64,000 nt of DNA from Cephalotus follicularis. Lineage: Eukaryota; Streptophyta; Magnoliopsida; Oxalidales; Cephalotaceae. Under the pieces are notes generated by a model. That model searched no databases, was not told where the DNA came from, and saw only the letters and a program-made list of their open reading frames with translations. Shown piece after piece: positions 21,504 through 34,323 of this stretch. Made by a program: the position numbers and the translations under genes. The stretch covers positions 1 through 64,000 of the forward strand of contig BDDD01000320.1 of assembly GCA_001972305.1 (NCBI GenBank). The letters are read 5' to 3'. Position 1 is the first letter of the stretch, and each line of letters starts with the position of its first letter.

Positions 21504-24068
21504 TGTTAGATTAGGGTATCCTTGCAAGCCACGAAGAGGCTGCAGACATATGTTCTCAGCATATGACACACTCTTGAATCGTACATTCTTAGTTCCATTC
21601 GTGTTCTATTATGTATATTTAGTAAACATTGGCATCTGGCTATATGTATTATCCCAAACTGTCTCAACGAATCAGTTGATCACCATGTCAACTGAATATA
21701 CATATAGCGCCCTGTCCATAAAGGGTTGGATCTTGTGCCTTAGAGATTATGAGAATGAGATCCTTACTCCCTTGTGATAAAGGTTCCAGGTCATAGGTTC
21801 ACTTTCTTAGGGCAATTGATGAACCGCAAAGACTTGCCATGTTATGCTTGCTCTGAATGGTAAAGGAGGATGGATTATCGAATAGCCATTTGGGTTTTAC
21901 CCTAAAACTGATACGGGGTGCGTGCAGGGGCATGACACTGAACCGACCGATCATAGGTTATCTATTTAGAGAGTCAACACCTCTGTTAATAGAGTTCCTA
22001 TTGTCGTGGTAGCGCTTAGTCAAAGGGGACTATTAGATCATACGTGATTTACGTTGTGTCCTTAGACCTGAGCGGCTGGGATGCATTGTGTAGTAACTGC
22101 CTGGCTTTGATTTCTGCCTTCCCCAGTACTAGCAACGTGCTGGCAAAAGGGTTATCTTTGGGCCTTATGGGAGCTGCATTGAGATGTATGGGCGAGTGCG
22201 CAAGATGGGATCGTCACACCCATGTTGAGGGTTATAGACTCTATAACATCTATGATCGTTGAAGACTTAAAGTCTTGGCCAGGCACTGGGAGATAAGGAA
22301 TGGGAGGTTTTCGGGGATATCTCCCATAGTCTCAGTGCGCTCATAGAATTATAGTTATCGTGATTTTACCTAGGGGAGACATTAATCCAAACCCTAGTCC
22401 GCGGTCAGAGCTGAGATTATAAGGGACATACAGCACACAAATTGATGACAGTGATAAAGCACTGGGGAACCGGCTAACGAATGAAAGACGTGGTACTTTG
22501 TGGTCCACGGATCCTGGGGTGATTTTAGATCACACAGGAGAAATCAGTTGGATAGTCGTACCAGAACTTTGGGATGTTCTGAGAAATTTATCATTATACC
22601 GGAAATCCACCGGGCTTTCGGGTCCCACCTAATTATTGGAAAAGTGGAGCATGCTGCACATATGCTCGCTTGGTGGTAAAACTAGTTTTTAACTATTATA
22701 TATATTTTTGACATTAGTGGTTTGTTTTTTCATTCCATTAATAGTCATCTTAATATATAAAGAGATTTAAAACTGAAGCACGATTTAATTTTATTAAATC
22801 AAAATCAAAGAGAGAGTCTTTAATTTACAAGTGGGAGAAACATATTAAAATTGAAAGAGATTTTTTTAAAGGAGAAAAGAGAAATATAAGAGAGAGGGAG
22901 AGAGAGAGAGAGAGAGAGAGAATTATTAATGATTAAGTCAAAAAACTCATTTTATTACAAAAAAAAATTTTAAACTCTCTCCCGTCTCTCTTACATTCTC
23001 TCTCCGCATTCGTGTACCACAACTCGAGAGCGAGAAACGCTTCACACGTCAATGCGTAGGGGCGTGATTCGGTTGGAGGAGAAGCTGGCGCTTCGCTTCG
23101 GTGGCCGTGAGAAGGCGACAGACCTTCCTTGGTAAGCCTTCTCCCCTCTCTCTCCCATTTTCTCCTCTTTCTTCTCCCTGGCGGCAAATTGCATGTTCTG
23201 CCGCCGCTTGCTCCGACGTCTCTTTTCCACTGTCGATGGTCTCAGTAGGTGGAGCCTTCTTGGATCTACCTATTTCGACCTTAGATTAGGTGTACCGGCG
23301 CTGCTTGGCTGGGTTTTTACGCACTAAGTCGACCTTGTCAACTTGGCATTCTGTGCGTCATGGCTCGGCGTTTTGGTCTGAGTCACGGCGAGTCTTGGAT
23401 TGGGGTGTGTTGGGCTGGCGACGTTGAGCCGCTTGGTGGCTTGGCAGCCACTGATGACGAACGATGAGTCAACCTAGTGACTCGCCGCTGGCTGTTCGTT
23501 GCGTTCCATGCCAAGTCTTGCCGAGTCTCGGCCACCGACGTGAAGATCAGGGTCCTGCCATCCACATATGTCAAGGCCGGTCAATGACGAGTTGAGCGAG
23601 ACTCACTGAGTCCAAACTCAGTGAATCACCGCCACTGTTCGCCGTGTTCCGACGCGGTTCCCGGCGAATCTCTGTCAGATTTGGGTTGAGCAGAATTTTT
23701 GGAGTCCGGTGGTGTCAAGATCGGACCAAACGTAGACTGCCCGAAATCCGGCGATGTTACTGGTGACCAACAGTTACTGCTGCAAGCGCGTAGCAGCAAA
23801 GTGGTGGAGCCTCCAATGGTGGTATGGTTGCTCCCCTTATGCTTTTAATGTTTTCCGCTGTGCTTATGCTTTATGATTTTGCGTGCATGCTTAATTTTGT
23901 AATTATTCTTTTGAACATTAAACAGAGATCCTTGACATATTGATTTTGGTAGCAAGATGTCAGTGTGAATCTTGACTTGCTGTCTTGGTGTCTTTTGAAA
24001 AAATAAAAATTATACACACTAGCATCCTAGACCCAAAATCGATCGGGAGACCCCCCGGGTTTCCAACA
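21504..24068 (+). repeat. 5' LTR of the outer copia
   Basis: The LTR is 2565 bp, TG...CA. It contains an (AG)n tract at about 22889-22920, matching the longer tract at 40914-40952 in the 3' LTR. The final CCCCCCGGGTTTCCAACA is shared with the 3' LTR. No gene seen; ORFs inside are shadows. Confidence 0.9.
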
Positions 24069-24070
24069 AG

Positions 24071-24082
24071 TGGTATTAAAGC
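24071..24082 (+). other. Primer-binding site of the outer copia (mutated)
   Basis: TGGTATTAAAGC lies two bases after the LTR. It differs by two bases from TGGTATCAGAGC, the complement of the 3' end of initiator methionine tRNA, which the inner element keeps intact. Confidence 0.8.
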
Positions 24083-26066
24083 GATCCGTTTTAATTTCAA
24101 TTGGACTTTAATTTCGGTTTTGGTGGCTATTTTGAAATAATTAAAGTACCTGAAATTCTGGTTTAATTCCCTTCCCCTTCTTGGCTTTATAAAATAAAAT
24201 ATTGTTTTTTAAAAAACTAGGTTTTAAATAATCTCGTGGGAGGTTTACTGGAATGTCGATGAACTTGTGGAATTGTTTTCGATTGGCCATCAAAAATTGA
24301 AATTGCTTGTGTTTATTTAAAGTCTATAGTGGATGTACATTTTAAATGTCTTATGCATGATGGCTGGTTATGGGATTGAATTGTGGATGGTTTAATTCGC
24401 TTTATTATCATGTACTTTATTTGGTCTGTAATAAGGTTGCCTGCGAGCATCTTTTATTTCCTTATTTGTTTTATTCTCTTCTCCCTCCGATTTGTATCCT
24501 ATTCTTTATTTTTTAAATGTATTTGGTAATTTCATTTTTTGTAAACAAAGAAGAGAAGAATCACACAGGAGCTTGAAGAGGAAGATCAAGGAGGTTGCAA
24601 GACCAAATGAAGGCCATGTATGCATGGTGCATTTTGTAATAAAGTAGTATTGAATAGTTCACCTAGGAGACCAAGGGATCACATACGCTCGTGTGATCTC
24701 TCGTAGATTTAATCCCTTGCCATGCCATATTTATTTCTAAAAGGGAAATAGGTTGCATGAGATGGATGTTTTCTTTTTGCAAACAAATCCAAACACGTCA
24801 AGCATGCTAAGCCGTCAAATTGGATTGGAAGATAAAATAAATGTAATAACGGCATGGTAACATAAAATTTTAAATTTGATGAGACCTAAAATTCCTCCAA
24901 ATGAAAATAATAAGTCCATAAGCGGTGGGACATAGGGCTATCCCGTTGTTGGCCTTCCATAATTTTTGTTGAATGGTATGGACATATTGGGGATAGCACT
25001 GCCACAACAGAGGTCCCCCGTATGACCATTTCTATTTAATTTTAGTACAGGGGTTGTACTGGAAGGAAGAAACAATGTTTTTGGTACTCTGATAGGCCAC
25101 AACGTGTGGGTGTCAAAACGGGTTTATTTCTTTGAGGATTATGGGTCGGACTTATAGCGAGTTCATACTATTGGCACAACCACAGCTGTGGATTGTATGG
25201 GTCGTGAGGCCGAAACTTGTATCGGATCTTGCATTTTGGACAAGAGGCCCTAATGCAAATATGATGCTTTAAGCCTAACTATTCGCTATTGTGGTTTGTC
25301 ATGCCACAACTGAGATCATGATAGGGCGGGATAGATTTTGATCCCCACTAGGAGGCAAGAGGCTTTCTGAGTTTCACATTGGAGGTGTGGGATACGATTA
25401 GAATAGTGGGAGGAGCCATAATTACAAAAGACCAAGGATTATGGTAATAACATTAATGGAATGATCTGTTAATATTCTCTCTCTTTCCTAAAAAAGGTGG
25501 CTATTTTATCACATACTTGACAAAATACTCAAAATGGCAAACAGCACAAACAATTTTAAACACATATATTTAATGGCAGTGTTAGGTACGCTTTATACTC
25601 ACGAGCATGATAGCGGCTCATGTGATGACTGAATATTCCCAACCCTTCATGTTAATCAGTCAGAGAGTGACATAACCAATGAGGTCAAATGATTGCATGA
25701 ATGCGAGTGAGCTTGTTGCTTAGCACTTGATAGCATAGGGCTATGATTGCAAAGATAGCATGAGCACTCTGATATCCTAAGGGTCATCCTCACACAACTA
25801 AGAGAGTTGTTTGGCTCTATATTAGGCAAATTTTGTTCGTGGTAGGACTAAGTCAGCCACGCTCGTACTTCGATCTACTTACGGGACAATATCCTAGAGG
25901 GATCATGTTCCAAAGGTAAGGGACCTTAAAAAGAAGGAAGGATTAAGCACAATGAGTGCTTTGGGATGCTATTAATGAAATGTTTATAAAGGACAATGCT
26001 TGCTGTGGGAAGCAAGGCATTATAAAGGAAAATTGTTAAAATTCCTTAAATCCACAGGTGGATGTA
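24083..26066 (+). pseudogene. Outer copia leader and decayed gag
   Basis: The leader of about 1.4 kb parallels that of the inner element (for example CATGAGATGGATG, CCATAAGCGGTGGG, and the phrase ACGGGTTTATTTCTT/ACGGGTTCATTTCTT). From about 25490 the sequence follows the inner gag at the DNA level (CTCATGAGCATGA versus CTCACGAGCATGA, AGCTCATGTGAT versus GGCTCATGTGAT). No open frame of useful length remains. The sequence is cut at TCTCG (26067-26071) by the inner element. Confidence 0.75.
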
Positions 26067-26071
26067 TCTCG

Positions 26072-28550
26072 TGTTAGATAGAGGTGTCCCTACATGCCAC
26101 GAGAGGTGGTTGTACGCACATGTATAGACACTCTTTATATAAACATTCTTAATTTCATTATTATTTTATGTGCATGTTTTATTAAAGATGGCATTTTGTT
26201 ATATGTTTTATCCCAAACCATATTACCGGATCAATTAATCACCATATTAATTGAATACACATATAACGCCCTATCGACAAAGGGTTGGATCTCATGCCTA
26301 GGGAGGCTATTAGAATAAGATCCTTACTCCCTTCTGACAAAACATTCCAAGTCATAGGTTCACTCTCTTGGGGCAATTGATGAACCGTAAAAACTTGTCG
26401 TGTTATGCTTGCTCCCGATGTCGGGGACGATGGATCATCTCATTGCCATTTGGGTTTACCCTAAAGCTAATGCGGGGTGCATGCGTGGAGGCATGACACT
26501 GAACTGACCCACCATAGGATGCCTATTTGGAATGCTCCTACCTTTGTCAATAGGATTCCTATAGTCTCGGTAATGTATAGTCGAAGGCGACTAGTAGATC
26601 ATACGTGATTTACGCTGTATCCTTAGGCCTGAGCGGCTGGCATGTGTTGTGTAGTAACCGCTTGGCTTTGGTTTCTGCCTTCCCCAGCACTAGCCATGTG
26701 CTGGCAAAAGGGTTTTCTCTGGGCCTTGTGGGAGCTACATTGAGATGTATGAGCAAGTGTGCAATATGGGATCGTCAGACCCGTACTCAGGGGTGACTAG
26801 CTCTATAGTATTTATGTCCGTTGAGACTTAAATCCTGGCCAAGTGTAGGCAGATTGGAATAAGGGGTTCCTGGGATGTCTTCCAATAGTCTCAATGCGAA
26901 CATAATTTTTATAGCTATCGCGGTATTACCTGGGGTGACATTAATCCAAACCCTAGTCCGCGATCAGAGCCAAGGATGACGAGGGATGCATGACCCATAC
27001 ACCGATGACTGTGGAGAGTATAGGTTATCTGGATAAAGTATGATAGACGTGGTACTATGGTCCACGGATCCAGAGTGGTGATTGGATATCACACTGGGGC
27101 CATTTAGACAGTCGAAAGTCTATTGGGGTGGTCGTACCAGAATTTTGGGATGTTCTGGGAAATATATCATTGTACTGGAATCCAACTTGGCTTTCAAGTC
27201 CCACCTGGTTTTGGAATCAGTTGACGTGTGAAGGGCACATGTCATTTAGTGATAGGATGACATCAAGGGGATGTTACTTGGCCTATGAACATTTATTTTC
27301 CTGAACTTTATCATTTTGTTTGATATATGTTCAAGCTGCACCATAAATAGAATGTTCGGGCTAAGGGGTATTTTTGTCATTTATAAATTATTGCATAATT
27401 CATGGAGAGAGAGAACATTTGGGCCAAACCCTATATCTTTGTATGGTGAGGGTTTGGGATGCTTAAATGTAGCCATTAATCATATATAAGTAACTAATTA
27501 GTTACTTAAAATGTTGGATTTAAACTAGCATGACATAGTTGACTTTTCAACTTAGTTACTATACTTTGTAGCACTTAAGTAATCTACTTGGCTACAAATC
27601 CTACCTATGGCCGGCCATGATGGGAAGTGATGAGTGTTTGTGTGTTTTCATCATGTGATTAGCTCACATGTTATGTAAAATAGGATTTTTTATTCCCATT
27701 TTAAAGTTGCACACGACAACGCATTTTTTTTTAAAGTGAAGTGTTTTTAACATGTGACTTTTGAAGTCATCTATCTCTTCTCCAACACTTGATGGCCATC
27801 TCTCTCTTTCTCTCTTCTTCTCTAAGCTTAACAAAGCTTCAAGCTCACCATTAATGGAGTTTTAGAGCTCCAAAGCTCAAGAAGAAAGAAGCAAAAAAAT
27901 ACTCACCTCTTCACCCTCCATAACTCTTATTAGGTGGAGTTTTCTTTTTAAGCTCTACCTACTTTGAGTATAGTTTTTAGGTTTGAGTTTTAGCCTAAAC
28001 ACCTTCCCAAAAGTCTCTTTCCATCTGTTTGGTAGCATCTTTTGTGAAGGAGGAAAGCTTGGAAATCAACTTGGATCATCACACAAACTTGGAGTGAAGG
28101 AGTAAAGAACAAATGGTAAATTTTCTATGATCTCCTTGCTTCCTTTTGCAAGTGGTGTGTGAGTTGGTTGCAATGGCTTTGCCGAGCCATTGCCCCTGTT
28201 TTTGCTGGCCTTGTTGTGCAGATTCTATGTGTTTTCAAACCCTAAGGGTAGGGTTTTAGGGTATGGATTTTATGGTGAATTAATTAGGGTGTGTGTGCCA
28301 CCATAATTGAGAATTGGTATGTGACCAATTTTAGGGATAGGGTTCCCTTGAAAAATCCAAACCTTGCATGCTTTGTAACCTGCCATAGGTTCCTTTAAAT
28401 GTCCAATTAGGGATCCTAGGATGAAATTGCGGCATTTACAGGCATTGGTTATGGGTGGTTCCTTCACCGGAACTCAAATTTTAAAATTGTGCATCGGTAA
28501 CCCTAATGTGTATAAATGTTTTTCTTCCGCTGGCTTCCCAATTTCCAACA
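26072..28550 (+). repeat. 5' LTR of the inner copia
   Basis: The LTR is 2479 bp, TG...CA, and matches 34318-36801 along its length. No independent gene inside. Confidence 0.93.
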
Positions 28551-28552
28551 AG

Positions 28553-28564
28553 TGGTATCAGAGC
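28553..28564 (+). other. Primer-binding site of the inner copia
   Basis: TGGTATCAGAGC is complementary to the 3' end of initiator methionine tRNA. It sits two bases after the 5' LTR, as expected for minus-strand priming. Confidence 0.93.
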
Positions 28565-30286
28565 TACTAATAGGCATTAATTGAACCTTAATTTTATGTT
28601 TGGTGGATTTCTTGGTATGTCATTAACCTAGGCCAAAATTTACAACTCCGAACCCTAAAGTGAAATTGACAAAATGAGATCATTACAAATTTTCTATTCA
28701 TGCTGATTTTTTGTCAATGGATTGAACTTGAGTAAATGTCTTTTTACTTGGATTGTTTGATGAACCAAAGACTAATACATTGGATGTTAATGATGCATGG
28801 GGCATTCTAACATCCTTATGTATGGTTTAGGATCCCAAACGGACCTCCGAAAGTTCATTCCAATAGTGCAATTTTTATTCAAGGGGAATAATAAATATTA
28901 GTTCATTCTAATATAAAATTGCATAGTTTTCACTTGATTAAATCATTTTGTGGGATTGATCTTTGGATCTACTTTTTATCTACATATAGGGTAACTAGAT
29001 ATTAATTTATTTATAGGGAGTGATATTCCTTTTTGGCTGGTAGATAAATCGACAATGCATTGAACATTAAATTCTTACGTGTTTATTCATTAAATATATT
29101 GTGTTATATTTTTTGAATTTCTTATGCATGATGGTAGGCTTGGGACTAGACCTAGATGTTTTGGTTTCTTTTATGTATGTTATTTAAATGCTTTACTACG
29201 ATGGAATTCAGTTGGTTTGAAATTAGGCAGCCTGAGTGCGCCAATATTTTTTTCTTATCCATTAAATTCTTAGAGTAGAATTTTCTCTTCTCCCTTTAAA
29301 TGTATTTTTTTTAATGCACATTTAATGTATTTTTGAAATGGGAATACAATGGAGATTGAAGAGGGGATCAAGAAGAATGCAAAACCATCTGAAGGCCATG
29401 TATGCATGGTACAATATTGTAATAAAGTAGATGTTTAAATGATATCACATAGGAGACTCGGTGGCCACGTTTAGCTCATGTGATCACCAAAATAGATAAG
29501 TCCCAAGTCATGCCATTTTCTAGGTTGCATGAGATGGATGAAATTTTAATTTTTTCAAACATGTCAAAGCATGCTAAGCCATCCAAATGGGATTGGAAGA
29601 TAATTAAATTTATCTAATAACGATTTTGGTAAAACCTAAAATGTGAGACCTAAATTCCTCCAACCTGTGAAATAATAAGTCCATAAGCGGTGGGGCGCAG
29701 TTGGTGTCCTGCCGTTGGCCTTCCACAATCATCGTTGAATGGAATGTACATATTGGGGATAGCACAGCCAAAGCTGAGGTCCTCTATATGACCATTTCTA
29801 TTCAATTTCAGTGTGAGGTGCACTAGAAGGAAATGACCATGTTTTGACACTCTGACAAGCAAACTTGTGGGTATCAAAACGGGTTCATTTCTTCGAGGGT
29901 TATGTGTCTGACTTATACCGAGATCTTATGGTTATTGTCAGCCAAAGCTAAGACCATAAGGGCCGGCAGGCCAAATATAGTATCGGATCTTACATTATGG
30001 ACAAGAGGTCCTTATGTAAATTGACATGTGTATTTATCTATTTTTCTTATTGTGGTTATTGTCAGCCAAATCTGAGGCCGTGATAAGTAAAACAGATTAT
30101 GATCCCCACTAGGAAGCAAGGGGCTTCCCGAATTCCACATGAAGAAGTGGAATACGATTAGAATAGTGGGAGGAGACATATTTCTAAAGACCAAGAATTA
30201 TGGTAATAACTAATAATGGAACGATTTGCTAATTTTGCTGTCTTGTTTCGTCTTTGTAGGTTGCTAAATATATATATTCTACAATT
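28565..30286 (+). other. Unusually long leader of the inner copia
   Basis: About 1.7 kb without a coding domain lies between the primer site and gag. It contains a loosely repeated phrase CAGCCAAAGCTGAGG/GCCAAATCTGAGGCC at about 29765, 29940 and 30062. The outer copy keeps related phrases (GCCACAACTGAGATC). It probably carries packaging and translation signals, but I cannot assign them. Confidence 0.7.
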
Positions 30287-31160
30287 ATGTCTGTAATCGC
30301 CATAGCACAAATACTTGAGACAAATAAGCTAGAGGGTCCAAACTTTTTGGATTGGCAGCGCAATTTGCGCCTTGTACTCATGAGCATGAAGCTAGCTCAT
30401 GTGATAACTGATACAACCCCAGTTTTGGGAGCTAACCCAACCGAAGAGCATAAGGCCAAAGTGGCCAAATGGTTAGATGAGGATCAGCAGGCTCGATGCT
30501 TAGCAATTGCGGGTATGGTCCCGGAATTGTAAAAACAACATGAGAAGCTTGAGACTCTTGGTGTCATACTTCTGAGACTGCAGGAGTTATATGGTGCTAG
30601 ATCTAGAACCCATCAGTTCAACTTATCCCGTCAGCTCTTCTGGTTGAAAATGCCTGAGGGGGCATCAGTCCATGCTCATGGGCTGAAGATGATTGATCTC
30701 ATTGAGCAGCTGGCTCAGTTGGATTTAATCGTGGACGAAGGTTATTATATTGACCTGATTTTATCGTCCCTCCCTCGGACATTCTCCCAATTCATCACAA
30801 ATTTTCACATGAACAAGGTGGAATGTTCTCTACCTGAACTTGTGGAAATGCTTCGTACGACCAAAGCTGACATGGACCATGGGAAGTTCAAGTCACATGT
30901 GATGATGCTTCCATCTTCTTCTACCCATATAGTCCCTAAAAAGGGCGGATTTGCTAGATCCAAGTCCAAGGGTAAAGGCAAGAGGCCGATGAAGAAGAAA
31001 GGGAAGAAACCACTGAGAGCAGTGGACGGGGATGAAATCCAAAACAAGATCCAACAACTTTCTGATGAGAAGGCCTGCTATTACTATGGCAAGCAAGGTC
31101 ACTGGAGATCAAAGTGTCCCGAACTCCGAAAGACCAATGCTGGAGGTGCCTCTTCTTCAG
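30287..31160 (+). pseudogene. Copia gag (inner element), nonsense-mutated
   Basis: ATG at 30287 starts MSVIAIAQILETNKLEGPNF, a copia gag N-terminus. The motif LEGPNFLDWQRNLR is typical of the UBN2/DUF4219-type gag. An in-frame TAA at 30530-30532 interrupts it, and the same frame continues from 30533 through 31160. A basic region (KSKGKGKRPMKKKGKK) precedes a zinc knuckle, CYYYGKQGHWRSKC, in which the second Cys is Tyr. Gag would form the cytoplasmic particle; this copy cannot. Confidence 0.85.
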
Positions 31161-32150
31161 GTACTTTTATGATTGAATCATTTCTGGCTTATAGTGTTAG
31201 TTCAACTTGGGTAGTTGACTCTTGTTGTGGGACAAACATCTGTAACTCTTTGCAGGGGCTAAGAGGAGCTAGACAGCTCGGTGCAGCTGAAGCATTGGAC
31301 TTACGCCTAGGTGATGGGTCGCGGATTCACACCAACTATGTAGGCGTTTTTGAGTTATGTTTAATTAATGGGCATGTATTAAAACTCGACACGTGTTATT
31401 TCATAAAGAATCTTGTAAGGAATGTTGTATGAATTTCCTTATTGTATAAGATTAGTTGGATGATGACCTTTACTGCATATGGTTGTAGTCTTATACATGA
31501 TCAGGTTCTTATATGTGAAGGGCACATAGATAACGGGATATATGTTTTAAATACAAATGAACAAAAGGCATTAACAATACAACATGGGACTAATAAAAGA
31601 CAAAGAGAGATTAATGACATAAACTCTTCATATATATGGCATTGTAGATTAGGTCATCCTAGCGAGGCTAGATTGACACGATCGGTTAGGGATGGACTTT
31701 TGGACATCCTGGACGTGGAGTCCTTTCCAACATGTGAGCCATGTTTGATTGGAAAGATGACCAAATCTCCCTTCTTCGGGGTAGGATAAAGGGCAGTGGA
31801 CATATTGGGACTTGTCCACACTGACGTTTGCGGTCCAATGTCTGTCAATGGATATGGAGGTTTTCCCTACTTCATAACCTTTACTGATGATTTATCACGG
31901 TATGGGTACGTGTTTCTGATGAAACACAAGTCTGAATCTTTTGAGAGATTTCAAGAATTCAGAAATGAAGTAGAGAAACAGACAGGAAGCCCATCAAAAT
32001 ACTTCAGAGTGACCGAGGGGACGAGTACCTATCTGCTGAATTCCAGGGTTATTTGAGAGATAATGAAATTCTCTCTCAATGGACACCCCCCGGAACACCA
32101 CAGCATAATGGTGTATCTGAACGGAGGAATTGAACCTTGATGAATATGGT
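31161..32150 (+). pseudogene. Copia protease and integrase (inner element)
   Basis: In the same frame as gag, STWVVDSCCGTNIC is the protease active-site region, with the usual D-T/S-G changed to D-S-C. The gag-pre-integrase zinc motif follows (IWHCRLGHPSEARL, CEPCLIGKM). The integrase core start has two Asp regions (GLVHTDVCGPM and TFTDDLSRYGYVF). Stops occur at 31430-31432, 31787-31789 and 32054-32056. After 32056 the next part (HNGVSERRN) is in another frame near 32100-32130. Catalysis is impossible. Confidence 0.85.
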
Positions 32151-33330
32151 CCGGTCCATGATGTCTTTTGCTAATCTTTCGATCTCATTCTAGGGTTATG
32201 CACTGCAATCGACAGCGCACATCCTAAACTGGATTCCTTCGAAATCCATCCCCTCCACACCTTACGAGGTTTACATAGGGAGGAAACCCAGACTAAGCTA
32301 TTTGAGAGTTTGGGGCTGTCCAGCATATGTTAGAAGGAAGGAACCTTCTAATCTGGAGGTGCGAGCGGATCACTACCGGTTTGTGGGGTATCCAAAAGAG
32401 ACAAAAGGATACTATTTTTACCATCCCAGCGGACAAAAGTTTTTTGTTTCATGAACTGCTACATTCCTAGAGAAGGAATACGTAGAGAAAGGGAGCAGTG
32501 GGAGCATGGTGGAACTTAAAGAGTTACCACCTGGTGAAAACCCATAGGACGATGAGGAATTAGAGGTTGAACCCTCTAGAGCCATTGTTGGGGAAGGATC
32601 CCAACCTGATATGGCATCTCTGTTAGGCACTCCTCAAGTGAGGAAATCAAGCAGGGTTTTGATAGCTCCCGAGAGATATGGTTTTCTCGTGGAAGGGACT
32701 GATGAACCCAACGACATCGATGATGACGAGCCTTTCAGCTACGAGGAAGCAGTGAAGAGCACTGATTCTAGGGCATGGTTAGAGGCCATGAAATTCGAGA
32801 TGGACTCCACGTACACCAACCAAGTATGGAACTTGGTAGATGCATCCCGGAGGGGTAAACCCTATTGGTTGCAAATGGATATTCAAGAGGAAGATCGGGG
32901 TTAATGGTAAGATAGAGACTTATAAAGCGTGATTGGTCGCGAAAGGGTATAGACAATGTCATGGGATTGAATATACGGAGACTTTCTCGCCAGTCGCTAT
33001 GCTTAAGTCCATCCGGATACTGCTTGCTATTGCCGCTCATTATGATTATGAGATATGGAAAATGGGTGTCAAGATGGCCTTCTTGAATGGCTATCTTGAA
33101 GAGGACATTTATATGTCCCAACCTGAGGGGTTTACATCCGAGGAGCATCCGCACAGAGTGTGCAAGCTCCAAAGGTCTATCTACGGCCTTAAGCAAGCAT
33201 CTGGAACATCCATTTTGACGAGGCCATTAAAACTTTTGGCTTCATCAAAAACGTTGATGAGCCTTGTGTCTACCGGAAGCAGGGTGACCCAAGTTTCACT
33301 TTCTTGGTACTATACGTGGATGACATACTA
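32151..33330 (+). pseudogene. Copia integrase end and reverse transcriptase N-half (inner)
   Basis: The integrase C-terminal region (LNWIPSKSIPSTPYEVYIG, about 32225-32285, with a frame change) leads into the reverse transcriptase start. The latter reads RVLIAPERYGFLVEG, then YEEAVKSTDSRAWLEAMKFE at 32611-32904. After a frameshift, 32933-33200 reads [38 protein letters not shown] and [10 protein letters not shown] further frameshift near 33205 leads to the palm domain. Confidence 0.85.
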
Positions 33331-34323
33331 CTCATGGGAAATGATGTAGGTATGTTGCAGTCCACTAAAGTATGGTTATCCAAGAACTGCTGCATGAAAG
33401 ATTTGGGAGAAGCATCCTATATTTTGGGTATAAAGATCTATAGAGATAGATCTAATAGGTTTCTCAGGCTCTCCCAAAGCCAGTACATCATCAAAGTGCT
33501 AAAACGGTATAGCCTTGAGAATTCCAAACGTGGCCTATTGCCAATTGGCCAAGGAATTCACCTCTCCAAGAGGATGTCTCCACAGACGTCGGAGGAGAGG
33601 ACTCGTATGAGTAGGCAGCCATATGCTTTGACTGTGGGCTCCATCATGTACGCCATGCTTTGTACTAGGCCTGATGTCACATATGCCTTAGGGATGGCTA
33701 GTCGATTTCAGTCCGATCCCAGTGAGAAGCATTGGGAAATTGTCAAGGGGATTTTGAAGTACCTGAGGAGGACTCAGGATACCTTCTTGACTTATGGAGG
33801 AGACACTGAGTTGAGACTTGAGGGTTATACATACTCTAGTTTCAACAGTGATCCGGATGATTACAAATCTGTTTCAGGATTCGTATTCGTCCAGAATGGA
33901 GGTGCTATGAGCTGGGGGAGTTCAAAGTAGGAGACTACTACTGACTCCACCACTGAAGCAGAATATGTTGCAGCCTGAGATGCCGCAAAGGAAGCTGTTT
34001 GGATGCGAAAGTTCATTGCTGAACTAGCTGTGGTTCCTTCCATCGGTCGTCCAGTTGTGGTGTATTGTGACAATGATAGGGCCGTTGCACAGGCCAAGGA
34101 GCCCAGGTCTCACGACCACTCATGGCATATACAACGGCGGTATCATTTGATCAGAGAGATCATCGAAAGAGGAGACGTCACTCTGGAGAGAGTTGCCTCG
34201 GAGGAAAATTTAGCAGACCCACTAACAAAGGCCGTGAGCAGCACAGTACTCGAGCGTCATCGGAGTGCTATGGGTTTAGGCTATAGGTCATCATGGCTTG
34301 AGAGCCAAGTGGGAGATTGTTAG
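33304..34323 (+). pseudogene. Copia reverse transcriptase palm and RNase H (inner)
   Basis: The frame opens with [15 protein letters not shown], so the YVDD catalytic box is intact. It runs through LGEASYILGIKI and CTRPDVTYALGMASRF to VSGFVFVQNGGAMSWGSSK. An in-frame TAG at 33928-33930 and a TGA near 33978 interrupt it before the RNase H part (TTEAEYVAA, VYCDNDRAVAQAK, HIQRRYHLIREI, NLADPLTKA). It ends at TAG 34321-34323, overlapping the first six bases of the 3' LTR. The polypurine-like tract AAGTGGGAGAT is at 34307-34317. Confidence 0.88.

Noticed and set aside
28553-28564. tRNA gene fragment
   Set aside because: The 12-base match to the tRNA-Met complement is a retrotransposon primer-binding site; no cloverleaf surrounds it.
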